Shown here: positions 33,909 through 43,487 of the stretch, piece after piece
How the letters are laid out: each line of letters starts with the position of its first letter
Position numbering within the stretch: the stretch's first letter is position 1
DNA from: Sphingobacterium sp.
Lineage (GTDB): Bacteria; Bacteroidota; Bacteroidia; Sphingobacteriales; Sphingobacteriaceae
Direction of reading: 5' to 3'
Length of the DNA stretch: 64,000 nucleotides
NCBI GenBank assembly: GCA_031253985.1
Contig: JAIRVH010000185.1
Span: 62,001 to 126,000, forward strand
Program-made: the position numbers and the translations under genes
The notes under the pieces: model-generated
Seen by the model: the letters and a program-made list of their open reading frames with translations, nothing else
The model's database searches: none
What the model was told of the DNA's origin: nothing

Positions 33909-36900
33909 TTAAAGTCCGATCTGTATACCTAGATTTACGACACGTTGATTCTGATACGCATCGCCCGCACTGTTAGACGTCACCTCAGGATCCTGCTGAT
34001 ACAAGGAATAATTCGTCCAGGTCAGAAGATTATACCCACTCAGATATAAACGTGCATTGTTAATCCTAAATGGCAGCCATTTATTGGGTAATTGATACCC
34101 CAGTTCAATTGTCTTCAAACGTAAATAGGTCGCATCAATAAGCCAGAAGTCAGACATATAGGTTGACGGGCTATTAATCGTTGTCGGATTAGTCGTTAAG
34201 CGTGGAAATTTAGCTGTAGAGGCCGTTTCCGCTGTCCATCGCTCTTGATGGATCGGTTGAAACTGGCTCTGGAAGGGCTCAATACCGCTTCCCTGAACGC
34301 TAAAACTGTACCCGGTAGTCCCCTGTAGCAACACATTGAAACTAAATCCTTTGTAACTTCCCCCCAAGGTAAGTCCAAAGCTGGTATTCGGTATATTGGG
34401 TTTACCGATCACAGTCCGATCATAGTCATCAATCACTCCATCGTCATTGAGGTCCTTATACCGCAGATCGCCGGGCTGCACCTCATACCCTCCCGATGGT
34501 TTTGGGCTTGCAGCGATATTTTCTTCCGTATAAAAACCATCGTACAGATAACCCAATGGTTGATTGATCTGCTGCCCTGTCAGCCGCAACCAAGGATAAG
34601 CCGGTGCCGGTTCATCCTGAAACAAAATCTTATTTTTGAAATACGTCAATACACCTTTAATATTATAATTAAATGCACCGATATTGTTGTTTACATTTAG
34701 TTCCAACTCCACACCCCTGTTCCGTACCTTCGCAATATTTGATGGGGAGACCCCTACACCGATGTGCTGGAAAAGTGACTGTGAAGTGACGAGCTGATCG
34801 TACCGCAGGTTATTGAAATAGTCAAAGGTCATGGAAAACTTGTTTTTCCATAGATTGACATCAAGCCCTACATCAAATGACTTTTGTTTTTCCCAAGTGA
34901 CATTATTATTTCCCAGATTTCCTTCCGTGATAATAATTGAAGGCTGATGGGTTTCACCAAAAGAATAGCTTCCACCCTCGTTGTATACCTGCTGGTACAG
35001 ATAACGGTCACCGGCGACCTTGTCAGAACCCACGATTCCATAGGAAGCCCGCAATTTGAATAACTCTACAAAGTTAAATGCATCTTTGAAAAACGATTCC
35101 TTTGCTAGATTGTATCCTGCCGACACCGCCGGAAAAAGGCCATAACGTTGTGCCGCCTGAAAACGATCCGAGCCATTGTATGCTGCTGTCGCATCCAATA
35201 AGAACTTCTCTTTAAAGTTGTACCCTGCGCGAAAGGTATAGCCTTCAAAATTCTGTGGAATCCAGTTGGTTTTCTTATCCCCCTTTGTTTTATAGGATTC
35301 CCGATTATACAGCAGGAGTGCTGTCACCCCATGATCCCCAAAAGTTCGCGCATAATTGAAATTGGCCTGCACATTCACCCGACTGTTGTAATCCCCCTGG
35401 TAGGCCCGCAACGTATAATTGCCCAGCACATAAGGTGCCCCACCTTTCAGCTGGTAACCGTTCGAACTCGGGTCATAACGATATACAGGTATCTCATCGC
35501 GGGCCTGCTCTCGACCATTCGACTCCACGCTGGCATAGGCCACACGGGTAGAAAATGAAAGCCCCTTCAACCAAGCATTCAATTCCTGAGTCCCGCCAAA
35601 TAAAATATTGATATCGTTACGTCGATCCAAGCTATATCCAGACGCTGCCAGGCGTGCATTGATCGTCGGTAACAACTCCTGCGTATCGCTGGCATAGGCG
35701 AAAGAACCATCTGGGTTGATAAAAGGTGCCGACCAAGGTCTTATCTTATTAAAATTGAACACCTCACCAACAATATTTCCCGCCCTCGGTGAATTGATAC
35801 GATTGAAGTTCGCCCGGAAATCCAATCGTAATTTAAGCGTCTTCGTTGCTTGTACATCTAGATTCGACCGCAAGTTAAAACGACGATAATAATAGTTATT
35901 GTTGACCTTGTCACCTTCATTCTCGAAATTGTAAAGGTTTCCATTTTGGGAGAAAGCCCCACCTGACACAAAATATTTAATACTCTCACCACCGCCAGTG
36001 ATATCAATATTTGTATTGTACTGTTGGCTCGATGGTTTAAAGATCCGGTCATACCAATTGATATCCGGATGGCCATAAGGATCATCCCCGGAACGGAAAT
36101 GTGCCAAATCTGCTTCACTAAAAGGTTGATTGGAATTGTCGCCCAGCGTATTTGCTATCGCTTCATTCCATAAGAGCGCACTTTCATAGGCATTCAAAAA
36201 CTTCAATTTTGTGACTGGGCTCTGCATACCTGACTCGACACGCGCATTGATCTTTGGCCGCCCCGATTCACCCCGCCGCGTTTTGACAACTAATACACCA
36301 TTTGCCCCCTTGATACCGAAAACAGCCGTCGTCGATGCATCCTTTAAGATCGAAATACTTTCGATTTCATTGACGTTGATCTGCGAAAGTTGTTCATATG
36401 TATATTCGATATCATCAACAATAATCAAGGGCTGGTTTCCTTCTGGATTCAATGAACTGACGCCGCGGATATAAAAATCTGAAGCATCTTTACCGGGTTG
36501 TCCGGAGCGCTGTACCGTAACAAATCCCGGCAATCTTCCAGCCAATGCATTCTGTACGCTCGAAGTTGGCACCTGACGGATATCCGCCCCTTTTATTGAA
36601 CTGACTGCACCTGTACTTGTCAGTTTTTTGGTCGTACCAAACCCCACAACCACCACTTCATCAATATCCTGGCTACTTGATTGCATAATCACTTCGATAT
36701 TTTCCCCCTGCTTTACATCACGTTGCTGGGTATTATATCCTATACTTGTAAATACCAAGACCTTAGTACCACGTAAGGCCAATTTAAATCGTCCATTTTG
36801 ATCTGTTTGTGTGGCTCCACCGCCTTTCTCCTGCACTGATACCCCCAACAAGGGACCCGAACTATTTTTGACAATACCATTCACCATGGATTGCGCCAAT

Positions 36901-36953
36901 AGTATAAATGGCGTCAAAACCATTATTGTTAACAGATATATGCTCTTTTTCAT
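33909..36953 (-). CDS. SusC-family TonB-dependent outer-membrane transporter
   Basis: A 1014-residue SusC-type porin. Signal peptide 1-20 is followed by a carboxypeptidase-D-like regulatory domain (VNGIVKNSSGPLLGVSVQ), then the SusC signature DEVVVVGFGTTKK. The plug domain has QNALAGRLPGFV, YIRGVSSLN and ILKDASTTAVFGIKGANGV. A long beta-barrel ends in an aromatic/hydrophobic C-terminus. It imports oligosaccharides captured by a SusD lipoprotein, powered by TonB. It is the last gene of the PUL and lies 70 bases after a SusD gene, the reverse of the normal SusC-SusD order. Confidence 0.93.
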   Translation of the reverse strand: MKKSIYLLTIMVLTPFILLAQSMVNGIVKNSSGPLLGVSVQEKGGGATQTDQNGRFKLALRGTKVLVFTSIGYNTQQRDVKQGENIEVIMQSSSQDIDEVVVVGFGTTKKLTSTGAVSSIKGADIRQVPTSSVQNALAGRLPGFVTVQRSGQPGKDASDFYIRGVSSLNPEGNQPLIIVDDIEYTYEQLSQINVNEIESISILKDASTTAVFGIKGANGVLVVKTRRGESGRPKINARVESGMQSPVTKLKFLNAYESALLWNEAIANTLGDNSNQPFSEADLAHFRSGDDPYGHPDINWYDRIFKPSSQQYNTNIDITGGGESIKYFVSGGAFSQNGNLYNFENEGDKVNNNYYYRRFNLRSNLDVQATKTLKLRLDFRANFNRINSPRAGNIVGEVFNFNKIRPWSAPFINPDGSFAYASDTQELLPTINARLAASGYSLDRRNDINILFGGTQELNAWLKGLSFSTRVAYASVESNGREQARDEIPVYRYDPSSNGYQLKGGAPYVLGNYTLRAYQGDYNSRVNVQANFNYARTFGDHGVTALLLYNRESYKTKGDKKTNWIPQNFEGYTFRAGYNFKEKFLLDATAAYNGSDRFQAAQRYGLFPAVSAGYNLAKESFFKDAFNFVELFKLRASYGIVGSDKVAGDRYLYQQVYNEGGSYSFGETHQPSIIITEGNLGNNNVTWEKQKSFDVGLDVNLWKNKFSMTFDYFNNLRYDQLVTSQSLFQHIGVGVSPSNIAKVRNRGVELELNVNNNIGAFNYNIKGVLTYFKNKILFQDEPAPAYPWLRLTGQQINQPLGYLYDGFYTEENIAASPKPSGGYEVQPGDLRYKDLNDDGVIDDYDRTVIGKPNIPNTSFGLTLGGSYKGFSFNVLLQGTTGYSFSVQGSGIEPFQSQFQPIHQERWTAETASTAKFPRLTTNPTTINSPSTYMSDFWLIDATYLRLKTIELGYQLPNKWLPFRINNARLYLSGYNLLTWTNYSLYQQDPEVTSNSAGDAYQNQRVVNLGIQIGL

Positions 36954-37023
36954 CCGTTTATATTTATTTATTCATGATTAAAGCTATTCACACTGCCCGC
37001 TTCGGTTTGCGTAAATAAACTCA

Positions 37024-38706
37024 TTACCAGCCGGGATTTTGTACCATTTTTGGGTTTTTGATCACTTCCGAGAATGGAATTGGAGCCAGATACATTTTTG
37101 CTTCAAATGTCATTTTCAGTATAGGAACTGTTTGCCTGATCGCCCCGGTTCCCGTTTGATAAATGACGGTGGCATGAAGCTCCTTATTAAATTCCTCTTC
37201 CGCTATTTTCCATCGTCGGACATCATAAAAGCGATGCTCTTCAAAAGCCAGTTCTTTTCTCCGTTCGAGGTGGATCAATTTCCGCATTTCTGCTTTGGAC
37301 AATGCTTCAGGAAGCTGATATGGATTTAGTCCTGCTCGTTGTCGTATTAGTTCAACAGCACGATAAACATTGACATCAGGTCTGTCCAGACGTTCATTTC
37401 GTGCCTCAGCATAGTTCAACAATATTTCAGCATAACGGAATAGAATAAAGTCATGGTTTACATTACTATAATTTGCCAGGGATTCAAAATTCCCCATAAA
37501 TTTACGGAGGTAATAGCCCGTTTTTGTTTGCTGTTTGGATCCGCCCGGTTTATCGGATCCACCCTCAAAGGTTTGTACAGCCCGATTTAACCAAGGTGCC
37601 CCATTATAAAAAACAGTTGCGTAGAAGCGGCTGTCCCGTCCAGCATAAGGATCATTTGGATCATAACCAGAATTTTCGTCCGTAATTTTCAGTCCGTTGC
37701 TCATTCCAAAGGCGTCTACAAGTTCCTGGGTGGGACTAGTTCGGCCATTGTTCACACCGTTGGCATAGCCCACGGGACCATTGTTGTTTTCAAAGCTGGT
37801 GTTATTGCCACCTTGCTTGGCAAAGATCCGTTCATTGTTGCGTGTGATAAAGACATCTTTAAACAGGGGTTCAAGCTTAAAGAGATTGAGGTCCATCAGA
37901 TCTTTGGCCGCATTCTCCGCCAACTGCCACCGCAAAGCTGAAAATGCGGTATACCCAGAGAGATCGTTCTGCCCATTGCTATTTCCACCGTTGAACAATG
38001 GACTGGCAGCATACAGGAGCACCCGGGATTTTAATGCCATGGCAGCCGCCTTGGTCGGCCTTCCATAAAAAGCAAGATTAAATGGATCAGTACGTAAACT
38101 ATCTTTTATTGCATCACATTCTCCTACGATATAGTTGACACATTCTTCGAAACTTGCCCGCGGCAACTCAATATCATCGTTCAGCTGGTATACCTTATCG
38201 CCCATCAGCGGCACTCCGCCATAACGTTTGACCAATTCAAAATAAAATAAGGCACGCATAAATTTTGCTTCTGCTTTCCATACCCGCGGCATGGGGGTAC
38301 CATTTTCGAGTTGTCCCTTTACTGGTACACGATCGATATTTTGAATAAAAATGCTTGTCTTTCGAATCCCCTGATACCAAGATGCCCAAAGGTTGTCCTG
38401 ATAATTATCCGAAGTATAAGAACCTGTTGCCAACTGCTGTACCGATGTGTTGGTCGGATTGGAGGAAATGGCATCATCCGTGGCTGCGTCCAGGAAATCT
38501 CCACCGACCCGATTCCCTAGGCTGGGCAGATAACGGTAGCAATCGGTCAGAAACCGGTTTGCATTTACACCGGCCGAATCCCGTCGGTCAAACACCTGTT
38601 CCAGTGTCTGCAGCTCGATAGGCTCTTCCTCTAGGTCGCTTTTACAGGAGAAGATCCCGATCGCAACTCCGACTACAAGCAACCATTTTAACTGATCATA
38701 TTTCAT
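37024..38706 (-). CDS. SusD/RagB-family surface glycan-binding lipoprotein
   Basis: I place the start at 38706, giving a lipoprotein signal (WLLVVGVAIGIFSC, Cys21) and 560 residues. The longer frame to 38838 adds a leader without signal character. SusD features are the TPR-like helices (WYQGIRKTSIFIQNIDRV, EAKFMRALFYFELVKRYGGVPL), ILLNYAEARNE and a C-terminal YLAPIPFSEVIKNP. It caps the SusC barrel and captures mannose-containing oligosaccharides. It follows SusC 38855 by 148 bases, making that pair canonical. Confidence 0.93.
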   Translation of the reverse strand: MKYDQLKWLLVVGVAIGIFSCKSDLEEEPIELQTLEQVFDRRDSAGVNANRFLTDCYRYLPSLGNRVGGDFLDAATDDAISSNPTNTSVQQLATGSYTSDNYQDNLWASWYQGIRKTSIFIQNIDRVPVKGQLENGTPMPRVWKAEAKFMRALFYFELVKRYGGVPLMGDKVYQLNDDIELPRASFEECVNYIVGECDAIKDSLRTDPFNLAFYGRPTKAAAMALKSRVLLYAASPLFNGGNSNGQNDLSGYTAFSALRWQLAENAAKDLMDLNLFKLEPLFKDVFITRNNERIFAKQGGNNTSFENNNGPVGYANGVNNGRTSPTQELVDAFGMSNGLKITDENSGYDPNDPYAGRDSRFYATVFYNGAPWLNRAVQTFEGGSDKPGGSKQQTKTGYYLRKFMGNFESLANYSNVNHDFILFRYAEILLNYAEARNERLDRPDVNVYRAVELIRQRAGLNPYQLPEALSKAEMRKLIHLERRKELAFEEHRFYDVRRWKIAEEEFNKELHATVIYQTGTGAIRQTVPILKMTFEAKMYLAPIPFSEVIKNPKMVQNPGW

Positions 38707-38854
38707 ACGAATGATTGGTAATTTAAAGGCCATCCGTAAGCCCCGGTCCACTTTGGACACAAGTTTCATTTCAGACGATCTGCATGATACTTCGTGCTCC
38801 TCAGCATGTATGTGGTTTGAATAGGAATATTTCATCATTGTCGATTTCTAAGGT

Positions 38855-41800
38855 TTATAATTTCACGTTTACACCAAAGCTTATGATCCGCTGTGCTGGA
38901 TAAGCTGTACCTGATGAGATTTCTGGATCCAAGCGGCCATAGGGGGTAAAAGTGAACAGGTTTTGCGCGTTTGCAAAGACGCGTACCGAAGATAGCTTTG
39001 CGCGCTTTGTCCAATTGAAGGGCAATGTATAGCCGACATCCAGATTCCTTACCCGAAGATATTCGCCGGAACGGGTCCAGTAGCTCGAAATATTTTGTGT
39101 ATTGGTCGGATCGGGGCCCAGCGTCAGCCTTGGATAAGTTGCCGCAGTACCGGTCTCCGGTGTCCAACGTCCCAGCATATAATCAAATCCCTGTCCGTCG
39201 CCAGTATTCCCAAAGGAATAATCCGTTTGTTGGTAACTACGGTTTAATACCCCCTGAAGCAATACACTGAAATCAAAGCCTGCGACATTGAATCCTAAGG
39301 TTGTGCCAAAATATACGAGTGGTTTTGTATTGCCAATGGCCGTTTGATCGTACTGGTTGATAATACCGTCTCCATTCAGGTCCACCAGTTTGACATCACC
39401 AGGATACACCTTATTTCCCGATAACAAAGGTGCATGATCGGCTTCTTCCTGCGTCTGGATTAGCCCATCCGCACGGTAACCAAATGTCTGGCCTACGGGC
39501 ATCCCCGTGCGCCTGTTCCAATTATATTGCTGAAAGACCTCGTTCATATAGAGCACTTGGGTCTTCATCCGTGAGGCATTAGCGGTAATGAAATAGTTAA
39601 ACTCACCAAAATTATTTTGATAGGTCAAACTGATTTCCTGCCCTTCATACCGGTTTTTACCAATATTTTCATTCGGATATCCAATACCGATCAAGTCAAT
39701 GGTCGATCCACGCTGTTGCAATAGGTCAAAGTAAGTATCTCTAAAATAGTCGGCTGTCAATTTCAGTGTCGAATGCCAGAATGCAGCATCCAAACCGATG
39801 TTAAATTTATTTCCCTTTTCCCAGGTTCCTTCAATGTTGGCAAGCCCTTTTTCGATCAAGCTATTGGTGTAAGCATATTCTGAGCCGAAATCATAGCCGT
39901 TCGCTCCGTCTTGTCCATAGGAAGCTCGCCAGCTGTAATAACCTAGGGCGGCTTCGTTGGTATTTCCCGTCCGCCCAAATGTAGCGCGCCATTTCAGTTG
40001 AGAAAGCCAATCCGCTTTTTCCTTCAGAAAGTCTTCCTGCAGCATATCCCAGCCCAACCCAAAAGCATAAAACAGGCCATATTGGTTTCCCGGCATAAAA
40101 CGATTGAATCCTGAATAGTTTAAGGCTACTTCAGCAAAGTACTTATCCTGATAGGCATAGTTTGCTGTCGCCGCAAAGTTGGTATAGATCGCAGGTAAGT
40201 CAAACTGATAATTGGCCGTTTGCCTGTCCATGAACAGCTTGGCTCCGACACGATGTTTCTCACTAAGTTGTTTATCATACCCCAGCGCTCCCTGGAAATA
40301 GAAAAAATTTGCTGTCGACGTGGTCGCAAATGAATTAGGCTGGTCCGCTATCGTTCCATACCGTACATACACGAGTTCTTTTTGCTCGTTATAGCTTAAG
40401 TCATACACCGGCTGTTGGCGATTGCGGTCAATGAGGCTCGACGAGGTTGATGAAACATTTAGCTTACCCTTTGCGTACAGTCCGGGAACAAATTTGTCAA
40501 GCTTGTAATTAAAATCCAGATTAGCCAGTAGGTCTCTCGTATTGTCCAACAGATAACCCGATCCCGTAGTAAGCTGGTACAAATTGCTCCGGTACACGGA
40601 GGAACCACCATAAGATTGGTCGGGATTAAAAATTGGATACGCGTTGTTCGGTGTATTGTACAAAGTCGATAAGATCGTTCCTGTTTTTGCCCCCGGCTGT
40701 CTGCCATCCTGTATTTTTCCAAAAAACTGCAGTCCAATTGTTAAGTCATCGGTTACATCCACATCAATAGCACTATTGATGAGATAACGTTTATTCTGTA
40801 CATTGGTCTCATAGTCAAATTTATCATCCGATTTAAATAGACCTGATTGGTTCAGGTAGCTTAGCGAAAGCGCATAACGTGCATTTTTGATTCCGCCCTT
40901 CACACCCAGGTTATATTTGGTGATCGGGTTATTGTCCCGCACGACAGCATCGTACCAATTGACATCAGGGAAAAACAATGGATCGGATCCATCTCTAAAG
41001 GCCTTAAAATCGTCCGAACCATACACAGGTTGGCGCCCTCCATTGAGCAATGCTTCGTTATAGAGATAGGCATACTGATAGGCGTTCAATGGCTGTGGCA
41101 TTTTAAGCGATTGCTGGATACCTGTTTGTGCTGTAAAGCTGATCCTTGGTGGTCCTGCCTGTCCTTTTTTTGTCGTTACCTGCAATATCCCTCTGGAACT
41201 CCGTTGTCCCAATAAAATGCTGAACAGCGCATCTTTGAGAACGGTCACCGATTCGATGTTTTCGGGATCTATGGAATAGATATCCCGCTGTACACCGTCG
41301 ATCATAGTCACCGGGCTTTGTCCCCTTAGGTTAAAGCCAATTTCAGTATTGTCACCGATGCTGGAACGATATTTCACGGCATCCGAAGGAAGAGATCCCG
41401 CCAGATCATTAGCGGTGATTGCTGTCATGCTCGGTGACCTAAACCCGCTGACTTCCTGGGTAAAAAGACCGGGCATGCGGCCTGTGAGCGCATTCAAATA
41501 CAATGGTGTTGGAACATCTTTGATCTGACTGTTGTAGACTACCGAAACGGCTCCCAGGAGCTCCGAACTTTTCTTTTTGTCATAGCCAATATGCAAGGAG
41601 TCTGCGTGCTGAAGTACGGCCGGCACCAGCGACACCGATTTTTCGGAGCCTCCCTTTATCCTCTTCCTATAATATCCCGGATATTCCACCCATAAGACTT
41701 CATGCGTAACATGGCCTGTCAGAGATAGATCTCCATTTTCATCGGTCTCGCCGATAAGCTGCCGCTCGGCATCAAAGACTTTGGCACCCGAGATTGGCTT

Positions 41801-41962
41801 ACCATATTCATCCAGAATTTTCGGAAATTTCCCTATCGCCCGCACCTTATTCCCTGAGACTGTCTCACGGAGCCGTGGATACCAGCTGGCCTGTACGGTC
41901 TGCTTGTCGGCAATAACCAACAGCACACCGACAACACTTAATTTTATATAATGATTAAACAT
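38855..41962 (-). CDS. SusC-family TonB-dependent transporter with atypical plug junction
   Basis: The start at 41962 gives a signal-like N-terminus (MFNHYIKLSVVGVLLVIA) and a 1035-residue protein. The longer frame to 42199 overlaps the DUF4961 gene. After a regulatory domain (YGKPISGAKVFDA) the usual VVVGYG signature is missing and replaced by DSLHIGYDKKKSSELLGAVS. The plug then continues normally (LNALTGRMPGLFTQ, VTVLKDALFSILLGQRSSRG). The barrel is complete to FGVNVKL. It probably imports glycan fragments with the SusD encoded next. The altered junction and the absence of a normal TonB-box spacing are unusual but the frame is intact. Confidence 0.9.
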   Translation of the reverse strand: MFNHYIKLSVVGVLLVIADKQTVQASWYPRLRETVSGNKVRAIGKFPKILDEYGKPISGAKVFDAERQLIGETDENGDLSLTGHVTHEVLWVEYPGYYRKRIKGGSEKSVSLVPAVLQHADSLHIGYDKKKSSELLGAVSVVYNSQIKDVPTPLYLNALTGRMPGLFTQEVSGFRSPSMTAITANDLAGSLPSDAVKYRSSIGDNTEIGFNLRGQSPVTMIDGVQRDIYSIDPENIESVTVLKDALFSILLGQRSSRGILQVTTKKGQAGPPRISFTAQTGIQQSLKMPQPLNAYQYAYLYNEALLNGGRQPVYGSDDFKAFRDGSDPLFFPDVNWYDAVVRDNNPITKYNLGVKGGIKNARYALSLSYLNQSGLFKSDDKFDYETNVQNKRYLINSAIDVDVTDDLTIGLQFFGKIQDGRQPGAKTGTILSTLYNTPNNAYPIFNPDQSYGGSSVYRSNLYQLTTGSGYLLDNTRDLLANLDFNYKLDKFVPGLYAKGKLNVSSTSSSLIDRNRQQPVYDLSYNEQKELVYVRYGTIADQPNSFATTSTANFFYFQGALGYDKQLSEKHRVGAKLFMDRQTANYQFDLPAIYTNFAATANYAYQDKYFAEVALNYSGFNRFMPGNQYGLFYAFGLGWDMLQEDFLKEKADWLSQLKWRATFGRTGNTNEAALGYYSWRASYGQDGANGYDFGSEYAYTNSLIEKGLANIEGTWEKGNKFNIGLDAAFWHSTLKLTADYFRDTYFDLLQQRGSTIDLIGIGYPNENIGKNRYEGQEISLTYQNNFGEFNYFITANASRMKTQVLYMNEVFQQYNWNRRTGMPVGQTFGYRADGLIQTQEEADHAPLLSGNKVYPGDVKLVDLNGDGIINQYDQTAIGNTKPLVYFGTTLGFNVAGFDFSVLLQGVLNRSYQQTDYSFGNTGDGQGFDYMLGRWTPETGTAATYPRLTLGPDPTNTQNISSYWTRSGEYLRVRNLDVGYTLPFNWTKRAKLSSVRVFANAQNLFTFTPYGRLDPEISSGTAYPAQRIISFGVNVKL

Positions 41963-41984
41963 TTGTCTTTCGTTTATTAGGTTA

Positions 41985-42974
41985 TCAATCACAGCGGAAG
42001 GTATATTTAAAAGGCGCATCCGTATTACCATAGCCGACACTTTTAGTTCCCGTAACGTCCGAATAGAAGTATTCCAGTCGGGCGATGTGCACATCTTTGT
42101 CGAGTTTAAAAAACCCACGTGGCCAAATATCAATGCGGTATTTCTTGCCACCGATGTCCGACAATTTGGTATCCGCTGTCTGCTTCTTGATTTCGGCAAT
42201 CAGTTTTCCCGACGCATCCATCGCCTTAACATGTAGATATATGGCCGCCTCCTGATCCAATATCGTATTGGTAACCCCAGCATCAAAAGTCAAGGTGATA
42301 ATATCATTGTCCAGACTTTTGACCGGTTGTACAGTACCCAACTGTGGGTTGATAAAATCGATCAGATCGCCCTCACCATCAGTTACTTCAAAAGCATTTG
42401 AGAACGTAAACTTCTTATAATCGGTATCCTCCGGGCGAAGATTTTCGATGGAAGAACCGATGTAGAATCCCAAAGACAGCAACATATTTTCGGCTCCAAC
42501 GTTACATTCGGCCTTCACCGTAAAATCGATATCTTCGTTATTGACAAAAGAATAGGCCTGTGTACTTCTAAAAACAATCCATTCCATATCATCCACCAGA
42601 TTGGGGCCTATACCGAACATTTTCTTGGCGGCCTGATGCCAGCTCAGTCCCGATACAGGTTCGAGTTCGCTGTCGGGAATAATACGCATGGTGCCGTTTC
42701 CTTTTGGACTGGTAAAGGACATCGTCAGGTTTTTGCGTGCATTCCATCCCTTGGGCACCATTATACCCGCTAGCAGCTGGGTGCTATAATTACCTCCACC
42801 CTGGATACGGGGCTCGGCCCCGCACTTCATCGTGAACGTCACCCTTTCATTTGCTTTTGCAGATTTTGGCACCACTACTGAGATCGCCTTAAGACCACAT
42901 TGGGCTAAAAATAGGGCTAAAAAGAAGCCCATTGCCCAGTAGATATATGTTGAATAATGTGTGTTCTTTTTCAT
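41985..42974 (-). CDS. DUF4961 protein of a PUL
   Basis: A 329-residue protein with an N-terminal signal. The stretch FFLALFLAQCGLK looks like a lipobox with Cys26, so it is probably an outer-membrane lipoprotein. The pattern (SVVVPKSAKANERVTFTMKC, MVPKGWNARKNLTMSF and GLSWHQAAKKMFGIGPNL) fits DUF4961. Genes of this family usually sit beside DUF5004 and SusD genes in Bacteroidota, as here. The protein is beta-rich and probably a surface glycan-binding or accessory protein; no activity is known to me. Confidence 0.75.
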   Translation of the reverse strand: MKKNTHYSTYIYWAMGFFLALFLAQCGLKAISVVVPKSAKANERVTFTMKCGAEPRIQGGGNYSTQLLAGIMVPKGWNARKNLTMSFTSPKGNGTMRIIPDSELEPVSGLSWHQAAKKMFGIGPNLVDDMEWIVFRSTQAYSFVNNEDIDFTVKAECNVGAENMLLSLGFYIGSSIENLRPEDTDYKKFTFSNAFEVTDGEGDLIDFINPQLGTVQPVKSLDNDIITLTFDAGVTNTILDQEAAIYLHVKAMDASGKLIAEIKKQTADTKLSDIGGKKYRIDIWPRGFFKLDKDVHIARLEYFYSDVTGTKSVGYGNTDAPFKYTFRCD

Positions 42975-43021
42975 ATGTAAATAATTTGTTCTTTAAAGGC
43001 CATATGGAATATCCAGATATT

Positions 43022-43474
43022 TCATATTCCACCGTTCAAACGTTCACAATCATATTGATACGTGTTGCTGCTACAACCCAGGCTCATCACTAAACTGAGC
43101 TGGCGTTTGCCCTTGACCACAGGAAATTGGAATTTGAGGACAATGTCTGCTTTGCCTTCTGCTGGACTAAGCACAACACTAAACGGATATTGTGGGTCGT
43201 CCAAACGGTACTTTCCTGAGCCGCTGACCACAAAAGGTAGATCATCAGCAATGGTATAGGTTCCATCGGCATTGAAATCGATCTTAAAATTGTCCAATGT
43301 TAAACGCTTACTCAGGTCTTCCCCGTTTCGGCTCAGCTGAGTTACTTGCCATTTTCCGGTAATATCTTTTTCGGCCTCTTCGTTGGGGATATTGCCCAGC
43401 TCATCCTTACAGGAATTTATTGCCCAACATAGGGCCAGCATCAAGGGCCATGCGAGTATCTTGTATATTTTCAT
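43022..43474 (-). CDS. DUF5004 lipocalin-like lipoprotein of a PUL
   Basis: A 150-residue lipoprotein (signal ending in WAINSC, Cys22). GKWQVTQLSRNGEDLS and FKIDFNADGTYTIADDLPF are typical of lipocalin-like DUF5004 proteins. It is encoded 13 bases after SusD 43488 and 47 bases before DUF4961. This SusD-DUF5004-DUF4961 block is a recurrent unit in glycan loci. It is likely surface-exposed and helps binding; function unknown. Confidence 0.78.
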   Translation of the reverse strand: MKIYKILAWPLMLALCWAINSCKDELGNIPNEEAEKDITGKWQVTQLSRNGEDLSKRLTLDNFKIDFNADGTYTIADDLPFVVSGSGKYRLDDPQYPFSVVLSPAEGKADIVLKFQFPVVKGKRQLSLVMSLGCSSNTYQYDCERLNGGI

Positions 43475-43487
43475 CCGTTTAGTTTTT

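Noticed and set aside
41963..42199. N-terminal extension of SusC 38855
   Set aside because: It overlaps the DUF4961 gene and lacks a signal peptide; the ATG at 41962 gives one.
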